Position numbers and translations under genes: made by a program. Under the pieces are notes generated by a model that saw nothing but the letters and a program-made list of their open reading frames with translations, searched no databases and was not told the DNA's origin. A DNA stretch of 64,000 nt from Coleofasciculaceae cyanobacterium (lineage in GTDB: Bacteria > Cyanobacteriota > Cyanobacteriia > Cyanobacteriales > Xenococcaceae). This document shows positions 10,087 through 19,607 of the stretch, one piece after another; position 1 is the first letter of the stretch, and each line of letters begins with the position of its first letter. The stretch is taken from positions 124,001 through 188,000 of the forward strand of contig DATNPK010000111.1 of assembly GCA_036703275.1 (NCBI GenBank), given 5' to 3'.

Positions 10087-11460
10087 TTAAGAAGATGCGG
10101 TTTTATTTTTACTGGCATTATTAGAATCTACTAGCCACATTCCCGTAGCAATTTTGGGTCTATATGCCTCTAGAGTCATTCCCTGCTGCATTCCCATTAC
10201 CAAGAGAGATAAAGCGTCTAACAGTTTAGGATCGTATCGCTTACCTGCTAGAGCCTGACAATCTGCCAAGGCTTGAGTCATCGGATTTTTATCCAAGGAA
10301 TACTGCTTATAAGCCTTCATTTTTTGTTGAAAGTCTGCCAGCAAACAAATAATTCGCGACTCTAAGGGAATGGAATCGTACGATAATCCGGCGGGAATGC
10401 CTGAGCCATTCCAAGCTTCTCTTTGATGAGTCAAAATTCTCGAAACCGCCTCTAATTGAGGCATTACTCGCAACACTGATGCTTTAGAAGCAGGTTGATT
10501 CTGCTCAAAAGCTTCTTTTAAGGCTTGAGACTGTTTGTTGCGCTCTTTTGTCACCTCAGGTAACCCAACACGATGTAACAAACCAGATAAATATAATCTC
10601 TTAGCTTGCCATGCAGGCAGATCGAGCAGTTGTGACATTGCTTCTGCCATTGCTGCGACTTCTGAAGCTGCCATCGGATTACTGACATCAGTAGCATCCA
10701 GCAGCTGAGCCATGCGTAAAAAAGCCTGCATCTCATTAGAAACAATATTTTCACTCAAATCTTGGAAGCCTCTAAAGCCAGCAGCCTGCTGTGGTTGCTT
10801 CAGTATTTTACGGGAGTTCTGAAGATATCTAACTACCTGAGAAACCACCGCATCCAAGTTATCTCTTTGTCTAGTAGCAGACTCGGCGGTCATTCTAGCT
10901 ACTTTAGCAGTCATCAAATCGGCTAATTTTGGCTCATAGCTTTTGATATGAGCGATCGCTATTTCTACAGTTTCGCGGACTAATTTGGGTTCAAATGTCC
11001 AAAAGCCGTAGAATTTGCGTTCCAAATCTTCTTTTGGCTTGTTTACCCCATAGTCTGCGTCGGATAATTCCTGGCATAGTACCATTGCCGTATAAGTAGG
11101 AGAAAGAATTATCAAGTGCCACTCTTCGGCAACGGGATCTTGTGGCTGGAGATGAACTAACGCCACGTTTTCTTTCTTGCTAGTGGGGTGATTATCAAAC
11201 CCAGAATCTGGAGTAGCCAAAATAGTGACGTGTTCGGATTTATCAGCCAAATCATTATAGCGATCGGCTTCTTCTAAATACCATTTGCCACGCTGAAAGG
11301 CTGTTATCATCAAGGGGGCACTTTTAGAATCTAAGATAAAATCTTCTAAAGCATGGCAGAGCGCAACCAAAGTATTTTTATAATAAACACCTAGATTTAA
11401 TGGCCGTTTGCCATGGCGATGAGCTTCATCTAATCTTTGTAATATTGAACCTTCCAGCAT
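10087..11460 (-). CDS. DICT-domain sensor with degenerate HD-GYP-like domain
   Basis: 457 residues. The N-terminal 170 residues resemble the cyanobacterial DICT sensory domain found next to diguanylate cyclases and two-component proteins (GKRPLNLGVYYKNTLVALCH, then FQRGKWYLEEADRYNDLADKS). The C-terminal half resembles an HD-GYP phosphohydrolase, but the usual HDxGK is replaced by LLHRVGLPE and HHExxDGxGYP by HQREAWNGSGIP. Later LESRIICLLADF and GKRYDPKLLDAL match the family. The metal site is therefore doubtful and it may bind rather than cleave cyclic di-GMP. No membrane segment. Confidence 0.75.
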   Translation of the reverse strand: MLEGSILQRLDEAHRHGKRPLNLGVYYKNTLVALCHALEDFILDSKSAPLMITAFQRGKWYLEEADRYNDLADKSEHVTILATPDSGFDNHPTSKKENVALVHLQPQDPVAEEWHLIILSPTYTAMVLCQELSDADYGVNKPKEDLERKFYGFWTFEPKLVRETVEIAIAHIKSYEPKLADLMTAKVARMTAESATRQRDNLDAVVSQVVRYLQNSRKILKQPQQAAGFRGFQDLSENIVSNEMQAFLRMAQLLDATDVSNPMAASEVAAMAEAMSQLLDLPAWQAKRLYLSGLLHRVGLPEVTKERNKQSQALKEAFEQNQPASKASVLRVMPQLEAVSRILTHQREAWNGSGIPAGLSYDSIPLESRIICLLADFQQKMKAYKQYSLDKNPMTQALADCQALAGKRYDPKLLDALSLLVMGMQQGMTLEAYRPKIATGMWLVDSNNASKNKTASS

Positions 11461-11532
11461 AGTAGATAATTGATTATTTTAGTCAAGGCGCGATAAATAA
11501 CGTACCTTATGAATAATGGTTAAATTTTGCTT

Positions 11533-13101
11533 CTATACAGCAGTTAATTGCTGATTATTTAATTTCACAGGGGCAGTCAATGCTTCCTCGAGAGTGGCTT
11601 TACCTAACTTATTTTCCAAAATCTGCATTACTTCTCTGCCAAAGTCATTAGGGTTCTGCTTCCAGGCTTGAAGACACACTTCGCCAAAGAAAGAACCTAA
11701 AGGTTCTGGATTCCAAAGTAGCTTTTTAGCTGTCCAAGGCATTAAGCTCATCGGATTATATCCAGGCTGGAGAACTTTGTTTTCAAAAGCATATTCCTCT
11801 AAATGGGTATGAGGTTGCAAACCGATAAAGAAAATAGCTGGTTCTACCTTATCTGCACCAAAAACTGCTTCTAGCTCTCGATGATAGGCAATGGTTTGTC
11901 TAATTGTTTCATAAGTTTCGTCAATTACATTAAAAGAATAATTAACTGAAACCAAATCGTTAAACCCTGCTGTTTTTAAATCGCGACAGTTCTGCAACAC
12001 AGTACGTAGGTTATAGCCCATACGCATTTTACGTACTAGTTCCTGAGAACCGCTGGTAATACCAATTTCAAAGTAGTTCATCCCTGTTTTGACCATGAGT
12101 TTAGCCAGTTCAGGGGTAACATTGTCAGCGCGGATATATGCTGCCCAATGAATATCTTCCATGCCCGAATCGACAATTTTCTGTAACAGCTCTATCGCAT
12201 CAGGAATATATTTTTTAGCAGGAATAAACTGAGCATCGGTAAACCAGAAATTGCGAATTCCTCTATTATAGAGCTGGCGCATTTCTTTAACTACTTCGTC
12301 AGCCGGATTAATTCTTACCTGTTTTCCCTCTACTACTGTGTAAACGCAGTAGCAGCAGTTATGAGGACAGCCTCTTTTGGTTTGTACTCCCAGATAAAAA
12401 TCGTTTTCCTGAAGATAGTAGTCAAATTCAGGCCACACTTTAGCAATATAATCGTAGTTACAGGCGGTTTTTTCAATCGGGGTAGGCCATTCGTGGATCA
12501 GCTTTTCTCTGATTTGGTTTTCTCCCACTACGTAACAGCGTTCATCACGAAACTCTCGGTTGCTTAAGATTTTTTCTAATAATTGTTCTCCTTCACCTAC
12601 GGAAACAATTGTACCTTTGGGCAACTGTTGTTGTAATTGCTCGTAAAACACGCTTACAGCACCACCACCCACCACAGCACGAGCTTGTGAATAATATTTT
12701 CTGGCTCGATTTAAACCTCGCTTAATTAGGCTGTTATTGCGCCATAGTTCGCCGTAATAGGCTGTAGCTACTTTAAAACCACCCAATGCCCCCCGTAATC
12801 TGATCAAAGGATTTTTAGCATAATAAAATTCAAAAGCGTTTTGTAATGGATTTCCGCCTCTACCACCTACTGGAGCATAAATTTGAATATCTCTCCAAGA
12901 GAATACCAGTAAAGATGGCTGAAATTCATCAATACAACGATCGAGAGCGCGATTAAAATCTAATGGTGGAACTGTACCAAGGTCAAAAATTCTTTGTTCG
13001 ATCTCAGGAAAAAACTTATGAACATGGTCGCAAAGATACACCACTCCAATCGGGAATATAGGGTTACAGGGAAGACGAACATAAAGAATTCGCTGAGTCA
13101 T
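11533..13101 (-). CDS. B12-binding-type radical SAM protein (PSII high-light acclimation family)
   Basis: 522 residues. The N-terminal third resembles a cobalamin-binding Rossmann fold (RILYVRLPCNPIFPIGVVYL). The radical SAM core begins at the cluster motif CPHNCCYC (C245, C249, C252, spacing CX3CX2C), preceded by GVQTKRG and followed by a TIM-barrel-type region. From memory it closely resembles the cyanobacterial family named photosystem II high light acclimation radical SAM protein. The substrate is unknown. It stands alone between the DICT protein and a DUF1830 gene. Confidence 0.82.
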   Translation of the reverse strand: MTQRILYVRLPCNPIFPIGVVYLCDHVHKFFPEIEQRIFDLGTVPPLDFNRALDRCIDEFQPSLLVFSWRDIQIYAPVGGRGGNPLQNAFEFYYAKNPLIRLRGALGGFKVATAYYGELWRNNSLIKRGLNRARKYYSQARAVVGGGAVSVFYEQLQQQLPKGTIVSVGEGEQLLEKILSNREFRDERCYVVGENQIREKLIHEWPTPIEKTACNYDYIAKVWPEFDYYLQENDFYLGVQTKRGCPHNCCYCVYTVVEGKQVRINPADEVVKEMRQLYNRGIRNFWFTDAQFIPAKKYIPDAIELLQKIVDSGMEDIHWAAYIRADNVTPELAKLMVKTGMNYFEIGITSGSQELVRKMRMGYNLRTVLQNCRDLKTAGFNDLVSVNYSFNVIDETYETIRQTIAYHRELEAVFGADKVEPAIFFIGLQPHTHLEEYAFENKVLQPGYNPMSLMPWTAKKLLWNPEPLGSFFGEVCLQAWKQNPNDFGREVMQILENKLGKATLEEALTAPVKLNNQQLTAV

Positions 13102-13547
13102 AGCTAAGTATTATTGTTAAATTTTGCAAGCTTTATGAGTTTATATGAAGATTAGAAATAGATTTTTGGTTTTCAACGATAATAAACTTTTCATATAACT
13201 TAACTTTAGCGAGATTAGCTGCTAGGATCAACCAAAATTAAAGAATTTCAGGAAATTACTTTATTTAAGTCCAAGATAAATTAGGACATGAGCCTCAATA
13301 AAATAGTCTGAATCTACTAGAGATCGAGATTAACAATTATGAATTATGAGAATTCAACTCATAAAATACTAGTTTTCCTCAAAAATAAAATCTAACTAAG
13401 CTTAAACAGTATTTTTTTTTATAAGTACTCAATCAAAGATTAGATAAATATCTATCGGTAGCTTGTTTTACAGCTAATAGGGATCGGGAAATGTTAGCTT
13501 GTGTACATTGCTCAGAAAATTAATTTATTTAACATTCTTCAATAGTT
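13102..13547. other. Intergenic stretch between divergent genes
   Basis: AT-rich region between the radical SAM gene (minus) and the DUF1830 gene (plus). It must hold both promoters. No gene, repeat or recognised operator was seen. Confidence 0.4.
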
Positions 13548-13928
13548 ATGTCTCAAATCTTAGATCCTCTACCAAATAATGAAAACAACAGCATTCTTTG
13601 TTGCTACGTAAACGCTACAAGCAGAATTCAAATAGCTCGGATCACTAACATTGCTAACTGGTATTTTGAGCGAGTCGTGTTTCCAGGTCAAAGATTAGTA
13701 TTTGAAGCAAATTCCAGCGCCATTTTGGAGATCCATTGTGGGATGATGGCCAGTGCTATATTGTCTGATACAATCCCCTGCACTAAGCTCAAATTGCACA
13801 AAAATGGAGAGGAGCAGTCTCTGCCAAAGAAGCAAAAGGTGACAAATATTGAGCAGGCAAGAAATACAGCCGTAACTAATTCGTTAAACAGCTCTGAGGT
13901 TTCATCCTCAATCAATCTGGCGGTTTGA
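13548..13928 (+). CDS. DUF1830 family protein
   Basis: 126 residues. Residues 17-75 carry the DUF1830 pattern of cyanobacteria: ILCCYVNATSRIQIARIT, NWYFERVVFPGQRLVFEA and a following LEIHCG strand. Function is unknown; no signal peptide. The C-terminal 40 residues are low in conservation and polar. A hairpin 50 bases after the stop may end transcription. Confidence 0.8.
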   Translation: MSQILDPLPNNENNSILCCYVNATSRIQIARITNIANWYFERVVFPGQRLVFEANSSAILEIHCGMMASAILSDTIPCTKLKLHKNGEEQSLPKKQKVTNIEQARNTAVTNSLNSSEVSSSINLAV

Positions 13929-13978
13929 AAGTCAATAATAAGCCACTAGTTTTTTAAGTAATATTGAAGATAATTGTT

Positions 13979-14002
13979 GGGGTTGTAAAGATCGCCAACC
14001 CC
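13979..14002 (+). terminator. Hairpin after DUF1830 gene
   Basis: GGGGTTG and CAACCCC pair around a ten-base loop; the sequence after it is AT-rich but has only short T runs. Likely a weak terminator for the upstream gene. Confidence 0.45.
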
Positions 14003-14066
14003 ATTATTTATATTGATTGGTAAGATTAAAATATTATCAGTACAAAGTAATACCTGATTAGTAAAT

Positions 14067-14501
14067 TTGGACTTACCATCTTTTCTTTGGCTCTGGAAGA
14101 TTGCTGCTTGGGCAATGGGCGGTGCGATCGCCTTTTATCTGATGCTTCTCGTTTCAGGAGCTTTAATGTTTTATAGTCGTGTTACTAAAGTTGGTCGTCC
14201 GCCTTGGCTGCGAAATGCACATTACATCGGCGGAATAATTATTGTCTTTCTAGTTTTATTGTTGCTGGCGATCGGCGTAGTTGGAACAGTTGGATATTAC
14301 GGCAGCTTAGGACATTCTACGCATTTGTGGGCTGGTTTGTTCGTGGTGGGTCTAATTTGTCTTTCCGCTTGGAGTGCTAACCAGATTGATGTCCGTAATA
14401 CTTGGGCGCGATCGCTCCACATTTCAGTCAACGCCGTGCTGTTTGTCGGTTTAGCCTATGTATCTTGGACAGGTTGGGAAGTGGTGCAAAAATATTTATA
14501 A
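14067..14501 (+). CDS. DUF4079 membrane protein
   Basis: 144 residues with four predicted membrane helices (around 11-33, 52-74, 86-105 and 116-135). It matches the DUF4079 family of cyanobacteria and chloroplasts (GxLMFYSRVTKVGRP, RNAHYIGG, STHLWAGLFVVGL). Function is unknown. The frame is closed by a stop four codons upstream and has no ATG before residue 17, so the TTG at 14067 is the most likely start. Confidence 0.78.
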   Translation: MDLPSFLWLWKIAAWAMGGAIAFYLMLLVSGALMFYSRVTKVGRPPWLRNAHYIGGIIIVFLVLLLLAIGVVGTVGYYGSLGHSTHLWAGLFVVGLICLSAWSANQIDVRNTWARSLHISVNAVLFVGLAYVSWTGWEVVQKYL

Positions 14502-14567
14502 ATTTCTGTCGAGTCAACTGATTCACATTGTTACCTGGCGGCAATCTTGGTTACTTCCACATAAATA

Positions 14568-14604
14568 AAGGAGGTAAATCAGAAAAAACTGACAATACCT
14601 CCTT
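14568..14604. terminator. Hairpin between convergent genes
   Basis: AAGGAGGTA and TACCTCCTT pair perfectly with an inner partial stem (AATCAG/CTGACA). It lies between DUF4079 (plus) and the beta-barrel gene (minus). Runs of T are short on either side, so it could serve both directions weakly. Confidence 0.5.
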
Positions 14605-14658
14605 AAATACGGCAATTTACCTTAAGAATGTCTAAATTAGCAGTTTGCTTTTATCAAA

Positions 14659-15468
14659 CTAGAATTTGAAGTTGGCTCCAGCTTCTATTGAGAAAGCATT
14701 AAAGTTTTTGTCTTCAGTCTCAGAAACAGTGCCACCTTGACCAAATTGGGTTGTTTCGATCGCACTAAAAGCATTGAAGTATCTTGCTTGAGCAATAATG
14801 TCGATGTTATCTGAAACAGGATAACCAGCACCAGCCTTGACTTGCAGAGCCAATCCAGTTCCTGAGTCGCTATCGTCTAAAGCATCAGAAAGATCGTCGC
14901 CAAAATTAATTCCAGCTAGACCAATACCAGGACTAGCAAATACATATATGCTTCTATCGTTATTTGGGTCAATAGTATAAGTAAATCTGGGATTAACGAA
15001 AAAGCCATAGGAGGTATAGGATGAATCAAAAGGTTCGGCACCACCGCCAAAAACGAACGCTTCTATATCGGCACCAATTAGCTCGCTAAACTGATAACCA
15101 CCGTAGACGCTACCACCAAATCCACTACCAGGATCGACTGTCTCTAGATTAGTTACATTACCTGGTCCTTCTACTCCTACCTGAAAATCATCGATTTCAC
15201 TGGGAAAAAATACTCCAAGAGTTCCACCTGCATAGTATTTACTATCAAGGCTACTACTACGAGTGCGGCGAGGTCTAGTTCTTCTTGTTTGAGCAACTTT
15301 ATCGCCATCGGATTGTTCGTAATTAACCTGAAAATCGTTACATTCTGCACCAGAGTCACAGGCAACCTGATAGTTTTCGTAGTCATTTACATCTTGCGCC
15401 TGAACTGCTACGGGAAGACCAGTAGCCAAAATAGTTGCTAGAACAACAGTTTTAATATTCATATTCAA
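14659..15468 (-). CDS. Outer-membrane beta-barrel protein
   Basis: 269 residues. A cleavable signal peptide is clear (TVVLATILATGLPVAVQAQD, cleavage after AQA). After an acidic and then Arg-rich linker (residues 35-75) the rest alternates in beta-barrel style: KYYAGGTLGVFFPS, GGSVYGGYQFSELIGADIEA, and a terminal aromatic, FSIEAGANFKF, ending in Phe as BAM substrates do. It resembles the OmpA-like/porin-family barrels of about eight strands. No peptidoglycan-binding domain. Ligand unknown. Confidence 0.75.
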   Translation of the reverse strand: MNMNIKTVVLATILATGLPVAVQAQDVNDYENYQVACDSGAECNDFQVNYEQSDGDKVAQTRRTRPRRTRSSSLDSKYYAGGTLGVFFPSEIDDFQVGVEGPGNVTNLETVDPGSGFGGSVYGGYQFSELIGADIEAFVFGGGAEPFDSSYTSYGFFVNPRFTYTIDPNNDRSIYVFASPGIGLAGINFGDDLSDALDDSDSGTGLALQVKAGAGYPVSDNIDIIAQARYFNAFSAIETTQFGQGGTVSETEDKNFNAFSIEAGANFKF

Positions 15469-15761
15469 TCACACCACGTATTGATTGTTCTTTGGTATAG
15501 CTGATTAAGCTAAGTAATTAATAGTAACTAACTTTGTTTTTTTAAGGTTCTTTCAAGAGACAGATTTTTAACTGGCAGTTTTGGCTTTTTAAGTCAGGAA
15601 TAATTAAGCTTAAGGTTTATCGAGAATAAAAAGCAATAGATTGGATTTAAGTCAATAATTCCGATAATTCTGTTAAATAATTAATTTATGCTTTCTCTTT
15701 CATAAATATTTTGCATTTATTGATATATAAGGGAATTGAACTTATTTTTTTCAAAAAACTG

Positions 15762-16256
15762 ATGCACTCAAGATTTGAAATTCGCCAAGCGATCGCCAAA
15801 GATGTACCGCAGATATTTAGTCTAATCCAGGCATTAGCAGAATACGAAAAATTGAGCCATCAGGTTACAGGTACAGTCGAAAACTTACACGAAGATCTAT
15901 TTGGTAGTCGAATTTATGCTGAAGCGATTATTACAGAAATAGAGAGCAAGATGGTTGCTTTTGCCTTATTTTTGCCTAACTACTCAACATTTCTGACTAA
16001 ACCTGGTATTTATTTAGAAGATTTATTTGTGTTACCAGAATATCGCCGTCGAGGCATTGGTAAAGCAATGTTGGCTTATTTGGGCAAGTTAGCTCTGGAT
16101 CGAGGTGCAGGACGATTGGAGTGGAGCGTTTTAGATTGGAACGAAAGCGCGATCGCTTTTTATCAAAGCATGGGGGCAAAGGTCTTGCCTGACTGGCGTA
16201 TTTGTCGCGTCACTGACGATGCTTTGCAGAAGTTAAGCGAAAAATCGAGGTATTAA
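15762..16256 (+). CDS. GNAT family acetyltransferase, diamine N-acetyltransferase-like
   Basis: 164 residues from MHSRFEIRQAIAKDV. The frame is open 17 codons further upstream, but those residues (MHLLIYKGIELIFFKKL) are atypical. The CoA loop is YRRRGIGKAML, preceded by YLEDLFVLPE, and the C-terminal NESAIAFYQSMGAKV is the usual end. The pattern fits the spermidine/spermine N-acetyltransferase-like subgroup. The actual substrate is unproven. Confidence 0.85.
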   Translation: MHSRFEIRQAIAKDVPQIFSLIQALAEYEKLSHQVTGTVENLHEDLFGSRIYAEAIITEIESKMVAFALFLPNYSTFLTKPGIYLEDLFVLPEYRRRGIGKAMLAYLGKLALDRGAGRLEWSVLDWNESAIAFYQSMGAKVLPDWRICRVTDDALQKLSEKSRY

Positions 16257-16337
16257 AATCAACTTTATTTTGTTAAGAATCGATAATTTAAAATCTAATA
16301 AAGATAGTTTATAGTTAACTTTTTAGACAATGATTAT

Positions 16338-18422
16338 TTATGAATTGTCTTGCTCAAACTCGCGAGAAATTTTGCGTTCATATTCTCTCAGACTAACCAG
16401 CATATTTTCAGCCGATTGATATGTTTGATCGAGAAGTTTGTTTTGTTCTTGTTGATTTTCAAATAAACCTTCGTTGATTAGCTCTAAGCAATCCAATAGG
16501 GCATTTAGATTAGTACGAACTTCTGAGGACATATTGCTGTTGGTATGCTGAGCTAATTTTTGGGCGATTTTTTGAGCAAGTTTTTGTTGACGAGATTGCT
16601 GGCTAGTTTTAAACTGCATCGAATATAGTCGTTGATAAACATTACTCTGTTTTAGTAGTTCTGCATGAGTGCCTATTTCAATAATCCTACCTTTGTTTAA
16701 GACAACAATTTGGTCGGCTTGTTGAGCTAGTTTTAATTGGTTAGTCATAATTAAAATAGTGCGATTGGGCGCAGCCCACGCTCTGCGATCGCAACACAAT
16801 GATTCAATTACACTTTGAATGGAGTCTGGCAAATTGGAATTGTGATCGAGAATATTAATTGGCTCATCTAATATCAGAATTTCAGGGTTACGTAAAAAAG
16901 CTCTAGCCAGACTAATTCTTTGCTTTTGCTCATCACAAAGTACCACTCCCCCTTCACCAACTTGTGTAGCTAATCCTTGAGGAAGCTGACTAATAAATTG
17001 ATAGATTCTGGCTTTTTTAGCAGCATCAATAATCTCTGCTTGAGTAGCGTTCTTTACGCCATAAGCTATGTTGTATGCTAGAGAATTACTAAACAAAAAA
17101 GTATTGCGGCTGACTACGGCGATCGCTCTTCTCAAGTTAACCAGATCGTATTTTTTTAGCTCTATACCATCAAGTAAGATTTTGCCTTCAATCGGATCGT
17201 AAAACCTAATTAGCAAGTCAGCCAAAGTAGATTTTCCCGCTCCAGTAGAGCCAACCACAGCAATAGTTTTTCCTAGTGGAATTCGCAGATTAATTTTATC
17301 TAGAACTATCTGAGCCTGTTGTGGATAGGCAAAAGTAACCTGTTGCAATTCAATACCTGTTTGCAATTTGGAGAAAGCAATGTTGCCAGAGCTTAAAATA
17401 GGTTTATTAGCTTCAGTTAAAAAATTAGCTACTGTTGCCACACTAGAGCGAGTATTAATCAATTGCAGTCTCGCCTGATTAAACTGGCTGACAACAGGTA
17501 GTACCCCCAATAAAATAACTAAATAAACTAGAAAGAGAGCAAATTCTTGTATTTGCTGAGGCTGTAAATAATAGCTAACAATAATCAAAAATAAGACCAT
17601 TATTATTACTGCAATCTCAGTAATTGGTTTAATAATTGTGGAGATTAATTGAGCGTGTAACTGTGTTCGATCTTTCTCTTTAATTGATTTGGTTATAGCA
17701 CTATATTCGGCGTATTCATTGGCGGCTGTTTTGATTGAGCGAATTCCAGTTAACAACTCAACTATCTGACGAGATGATGAAAATTTTTCAGGCATCGAAT
17801 TCTTGTTTTTAATAAAAACAAGCAATTTATTAAAATAAAAAGTTAATAGTAGTAATATTAAATTTATTAAAGTCAATTGCCATGAAATTGAAATTAAAAC
17901 TAGACATACCAAAAAAAATATGAAGGAAATTACTAATATATTTTGAATACTTTTAATAGCCAAGGCAGCTTTTTCTATTTCTCGATTTAGCTTTAATAAA
18001 ATATCTGCTGCATTGTTTTTATGATAATAATCTAAATCTACTCTACATAGTAAACTTAAACCTTGTGTTTTCATTTTATAAATCAAATACTTGGTGTAGT
18101 TAAAGCCAATTATTGTATTAATATAGTTGGCTATTATTTTAAAAATAAAGAGCAAACACATGGTAAAAATTATGCTCACAAACTGACGTTGCGTTTGACC
18201 ATAAGCAAACAAAGTAAAAAAGTATTTAATATAGATTGGGTAATTAGATGTAGTTATCTGCTCATAATCTTTAAATAAGATAGCTAAAACTGGAATTAAT
18301 AAAATAGTTCCTATTATATTAAAAGTAGTGCTGCTCAAGCTTAAAATAAAAAAAATAAATATATAGCTAGGCTTTTCTTTAATTTGTTTAAACCAAAATT
18401 TATTAGCGGAACTATTAAACAT
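16338..18422 (-). CDS. ABC exporter (MsbA/HlyB type) with degenerate ATPase motifs
   Basis: 694 residues. The first 330 hold about six membrane helices of a type IV exporter fold. The nucleotide-binding domain (about 355-610) has Walker A GSTGAGKST (391-399) and Walker B ILILDEP (515-521). The Q-loop reads VVSRN (Arg for Gln at 439), the signature is LCDEQ instead of LSGGQ (495-499), and the switch His region reads IMTNQL (Asn561 where His is usual). A short insert, RAWAAPNR (547-554), precedes the H-loop. Residues 640-694 form a charged coiled-coil tail. It is probably slow or inactive as a homodimer and may pair with a second subunit or be decaying. Substrate unknown. Confidence 0.82.
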   Translation of the reverse strand: MFNSSANKFWFKQIKEKPSYIFIFFILSLSSTTFNIIGTILLIPVLAILFKDYEQITTSNYPIYIKYFFTLFAYGQTQRQFVSIIFTMCLLFIFKIIANYINTIIGFNYTKYLIYKMKTQGLSLLCRVDLDYYHKNNAADILLKLNREIEKAALAIKSIQNILVISFIFFLVCLVLISISWQLTLINLILLLLTFYFNKLLVFIKNKNSMPEKFSSSRQIVELLTGIRSIKTAANEYAEYSAITKSIKEKDRTQLHAQLISTIIKPITEIAVIIMVLFLIIVSYYLQPQQIQEFALFLVYLVILLGVLPVVSQFNQARLQLINTRSSVATVANFLTEANKPILSSGNIAFSKLQTGIELQQVTFAYPQQAQIVLDKINLRIPLGKTIAVVGSTGAGKSTLADLLIRFYDPIEGKILLDGIELKKYDLVNLRRAIAVVSRNTFLFSNSLAYNIAYGVKNATQAEIIDAAKKARIYQFISQLPQGLATQVGEGGVVLCDEQKQRISLARAFLRNPEILILDEPINILDHNSNLPDSIQSVIESLCCDRRAWAAPNRTILIMTNQLKLAQQADQIVVLNKGRIIEIGTHAELLKQSNVYQRLYSMQFKTSQQSRQQKLAQKIAQKLAQHTNSNMSSEVRTNLNALLDCLELINEGLFENQQEQNKLLDQTYQSAENMLVSLREYERKISREFEQDNS

Positions 18423-18749
18423 ATTAGTTAGGGGTATTTAATCTAAATACTAAAAAACAATCATCAATTGTCAAGGTTAAAGCAGTCTTTGGCGCATCAC
18501 AGAGCAAAAATATTCAACTTAATGTAGTAAAAATTCTTTAGATCTCGATCGCGCTAATCAGCGATCGCCAATTAGTAATTACACTTTGCGAAACTAATCG
18601 CTCTATACTCTGGCTCTATTTCAACTAGAAGTAAAAGTTTTCGCGTTGTAAACTGTATTGAGATATAAATTACCCGATCTTTTTTTAATATGATGGAATA
18701 CAGTGCCTAAAAACGTCGAGAGTATAATCCTCAAAATATTGATTCCCAA
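18423..18749. other. Intergenic stretch between divergent genes
   Basis: Region between the ABC exporter (minus) and glyoxalase II (plus). It has two HIP1-like GCGATCGC/GATCTCGATCGCG sites and AT-rich promoter-type sequence. No gene was seen. Confidence 0.4.
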
Positions 18750-19523
18750 ATGGAAATTAAACGTATTCCTGTTCTATCAAACAACTATATTTTTGTTTTA
18801 TCCGATCCTGAACGAAAGATTGCCGCAGTAGTCGATCCAGCAGTAGCACAACCTGTAATTGACTATTTAGCCAAAATTGATGCCCAATTAATTGCTATTT
18901 TCAATACTCATCACCATTCTGACCATGTTGGCGGAAACAGACAGTTGGTTAAATATTTTCCCGATCTTTGTGTTTACGGTGGCGTAGAAGATCGAGGAAG
19001 AATTCCCCATCAACAGTTCTTCCTAAACGAAGGCGATACGGTACAATTTGCTGCCAGAATAGGTCAAGTATTTTTTGTTCCAGGACATACCCGCGCTCAT
19101 ATTGCCTACTATTTTCCGCCGACAACACCCGAAGAGACAGGAGAATTATTTTGTGGCGATACAGTCTTTGCTGGAGGGTGTGGCAGACTATTTGAAGGGA
19201 CTCCAGCTCAAATGGTCAATTCTATCGACAAACTGCGTCAGCTTCCTGACGACACTCGCGTCTGGTGCGCTCACGAATATACTCTAAATAATCTCAAGTT
19301 TGCTCTTACCGTAGACCGTGAAAATGTCAACCTACAGGATAGGTATCAAGAAGTACAGAAGATTCGGAGTCGAGGACTTGCTACTGTTCCTTCATTGTTG
19401 GGTATAGAAAAGCAAACTAATCCTTTTTTGCGTTGGGATACTCCTGCTTTACAAGCTACCGCCAAACTTAATGATCCAGCCAGAGTGTTTGGTCGTATTC
19501 GTGAGATGAAAGATCGATTTTGA
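18750..19523 (+). CDS. gloB: Hydroxyacylglutathione hydrolase (glyoxalase II)
   Basis: 257 residues, normal length. It hydrolyses S-lactoylglutathione to lactate and glutathione in methylglyoxal detoxification. The binuclear zinc site of the metallo-beta-lactamase fold is complete: THHHSDHVGG (H54, H56, D58, H59), then PGHTRAH and GDTVFAGGCGRLFEG, and CAHEYT further on. The substrate-binding C-terminal helical part (NLKFALTVDREN, ending in RIREMKDRF) is present. DUF3386 and nfu follow on the same strand. Confidence 0.95.
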   Translation: MEIKRIPVLSNNYIFVLSDPERKIAAVVDPAVAQPVIDYLAKIDAQLIAIFNTHHHSDHVGGNRQLVKYFPDLCVYGGVEDRGRIPHQQFFLNEGDTVQFAARIGQVFFVPGHTRAHIAYYFPPTTPEETGELFCGDTVFAGGCGRLFEGTPAQMVNSIDKLRQLPDDTRVWCAHEYTLNNLKFALTVDRENVNLQDRYQEVQKIRSRGLATVPSLLGIEKQTNPFLRWDTPALQATAKLNDPARVFGRIREMKDRF

Positions 19524-19607
19524 ATTAAATTTGGCTTTAGTTGCGGTTAATTGAGGTAAATTTTCTTAAACTAGATAAGGAAAAGAAACAACATTTTAAG
19601 AGAAAAT

